The position numbers and the translations under genes were made by a program. Positions 6,943-7,575 of a DNA stretch of 7,575 nucleotides are shown here, piece by piece (position 1 is the stretch's first letter; every line of letters begins with the position of its first letter). Origin of the DNA: Pseudomonadota bacterium (GTDB lineage: Bacteria; Pseudomonadota; Gammaproteobacteria; Burkholderiales; Burkholderiaceae_B); NCBI GenBank assembly GCA_023389535.1, contig JAEWEH010000194.1:1-7575 (forward strand). The letters run 5' to 3'. Under the pieces are notes generated by a model. The model was given only the letters and a program-made list of their open reading frames with translations. It had not been told where the DNA came from and did not search any database.

Positions 6943-6943
6943 A

Positions 6944-6956
6944 AGTAATCCTTACT
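6944..6956 (-). promoter_or_regulatory. dctM ribosome binding site inside a short inverted repeat
   Basis: The dctQ-dctM junction reads AGTAA-GGA-TTACT on the minus strand: a 5-bp dyad whose three-base centre is the GGA of the dctM Shine-Dalgarno sequence. The dctQ stop TAA lies in the first arm and the dctM ATG begins two bases after the second. The stem is AT-rich and weak, and ribosomes finishing dctQ would open it. That fits coupled translation, but the dyad may be chance. Confidence 0.35.
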
Positions 6957-7482
6957 CGGCCGACCCGCCGGAAGCGGGGCGCCGGGATACGCCGGCTATG
7001 TGTTGAAGGGAACGGAACAGAATCGACAGCGATAGAAAGGAAAATCCGACTGCGGCAATAGCCTGTGCAGGCCACACTTTCCAGTTGATGGCGCCAAATG
7101 TGATTTCGTTCGCCTCATACGCGTGGATGGTTTTGCCGACATACAGCACCGCAATCACGGCGAAGAGGGCGCAGGCTGCCAGGCCTCCGACCAAGGAGAA
7201 GAACCGCCACTGACGTAGAGGAAGGCGCCGGGACAGCAGGTCAATGTCGATGTTCTCGTTCTTGCGGAAAACGTCGGATAGCACCAGCAGGACACTGGCC
7301 GGAAACAGATACATCGACGTCAGGTCGAAGGCGAACACAAAAGGGCTGTTGAAGGCATAGCGCATCGCGACATCGGCGGTCGTCAACAAGCCTATGGCGC
7401 AGAGGCACAGCACGGCAAAGAACATCAGCGTCGCGTCGATGGCGTTCAAATAGGCGTCGATACGGTCGAGAAAAGTTTTCAT
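6952..7482 (-). CDS. dctQ: TRAP transporter small permease subunit (DctQ family)
   Basis: A 176-residue inner-membrane protein with four hydrophobic segments at about 18-36, 50-69, 95-116 and 136-157, the layout of the DctQ subunit that partners DctM. After helix 1 comes the family-typical DVAMRYAFNSPF (37-48). NENIDIDLL (75-83) lies in the loop after helix 2, and INWKVWPAQ (132-140) precedes helix 4. The common Trp-Glu pair before helix 2 of many DctQ proteins is replaced here by Phe-Asp. ATG 7482 is preceded by GGAAGAG at a good distance. The frame remains open to the window edge but has no upstream ATG, GTG or TTG, so 7482 is the best start. The order dctQ then dctM is standard, with dctP normally before them. 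Confidence 0.9.
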   Translation of the reverse strand: MKTFLDRIDAYLNAIDATLMFFAVLCLCAIGLLTTADVAMRYAFNSPFVFAFDLTSMYLFPASVLLVLSDVFRKNENIDIDLLSRRLPLRQWRFFSLVGGLAACALFAVIAVLYVGKTIHAYEANEITFGAINWKVWPAQAIAAVGFSFLSLSILFRSLQHIAGVSRRPASGGSAE

Positions 7483-7535
7483 AAGGCTCTTCCAGAAGTC
7501 GGGATGCGCCAGCAGTCGCGACGGGCGCGGGGTCG

Positions 7536-7567
7536 CCGCTGGCCGCGCCGTGCACCGCGGCCAGCGG
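7536..7567. repeat. Perfect 12-bp inverted repeat (strong hairpin) upstream of dctQ
   Basis: CCGCTGGCCGCG (7536-7547) and its exact reverse complement CGCGGCCAGCGG (7556-7567) flank an 8-base loop. The stem is almost all G-C pairs and lies 54 bases before the dctQ start. No T-run follows on either strand, so it is not a standard intrinsic terminator. In TRAP operons the dctP gene usually precedes dctQ. A stable hairpin at that junction could protect dctP mRNA and lower permease expression; this role is inferred. No gene is called in 7483-7575. One frame ends in TGA overlapping the dctQ ATG, but its codon use is poor. Confidence 0.55.
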
Positions 7568-7575
7568 GCGTGTCC

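Noticed and set aside
7241..7555. Minus-strand open frame overlapping the start of dctQ
   Set aside because: It would overlap dctQ by about 240 bases, has no recognisable motif, and its codon use worsens once inside dctQ.

Overview
The window is GC-rich (about 60% by eye, with G/C favoured at third codon positions). Its gene content and protein style fit a betaproteobacterium, most likely an Alcaligenaceae-type organism (Bordetella, Achromobacter or Pusillimonas relatives). That placement is an inference from protein flavour, not a search result. All eight confidently supported genes lie on the minus strand, so transcription runs from right to left.

Right part (7575 to 2388): a tightly packed cluster reads, in transcription order, TRAP small permease (dctQ), TRAP large permease (dctM), a crotonase-fold protein with one catalytic Glu, an AMP-forming acyl-CoA synthetase, and a second crotonase with both catalytic Glu residues. 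Gaps are 9, 63, 9 and 58 bases, and two downstream ribosome binding sites overlap the preceding stop codon. The simplest reading is an uptake-and-activation operon: a TRAP transporter imports a carboxylate, the ligase makes its CoA thioester, and the crotonases hydrate, isomerise or otherwise process it. The TRAP binding protein (DctP) is not in the window and is expected just beyond the right edge. A perfect 12-bp hairpin sits where the dctP-dctQ junction would be. No thiolase, acyl-CoA dehydrogenase or regulator is visible, so the substrate cannot be named.

Middle (2387 to 1822): a GC-rich hairpin followed by T-rich DNA probably ends the catabolic operon. A small AhpD-like carboxymuconolactone decarboxylase family protein follows, possibly from its own promoter. 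Next comes a 146-base non-coding gap with a widely spaced 9-bp inverted repeat.

Left part (1821 to 1): a 12-TM major facilitator transporter of unknown substrate is followed by a SixA-type phosphohistidine phosphatase, with a 15-nt near-perfect palindrome between them. The first ~57 bases may hold the tail of a convergent plus-strand gene, but this cannot be settled.

No mobile element, CRISPR array, tRNA or rRNA was seen. This looks like an ordinary metabolic region; the more interesting signals are small dyads in the gaps and the differing active sites of the two crotonases. No undescribed system is evident.
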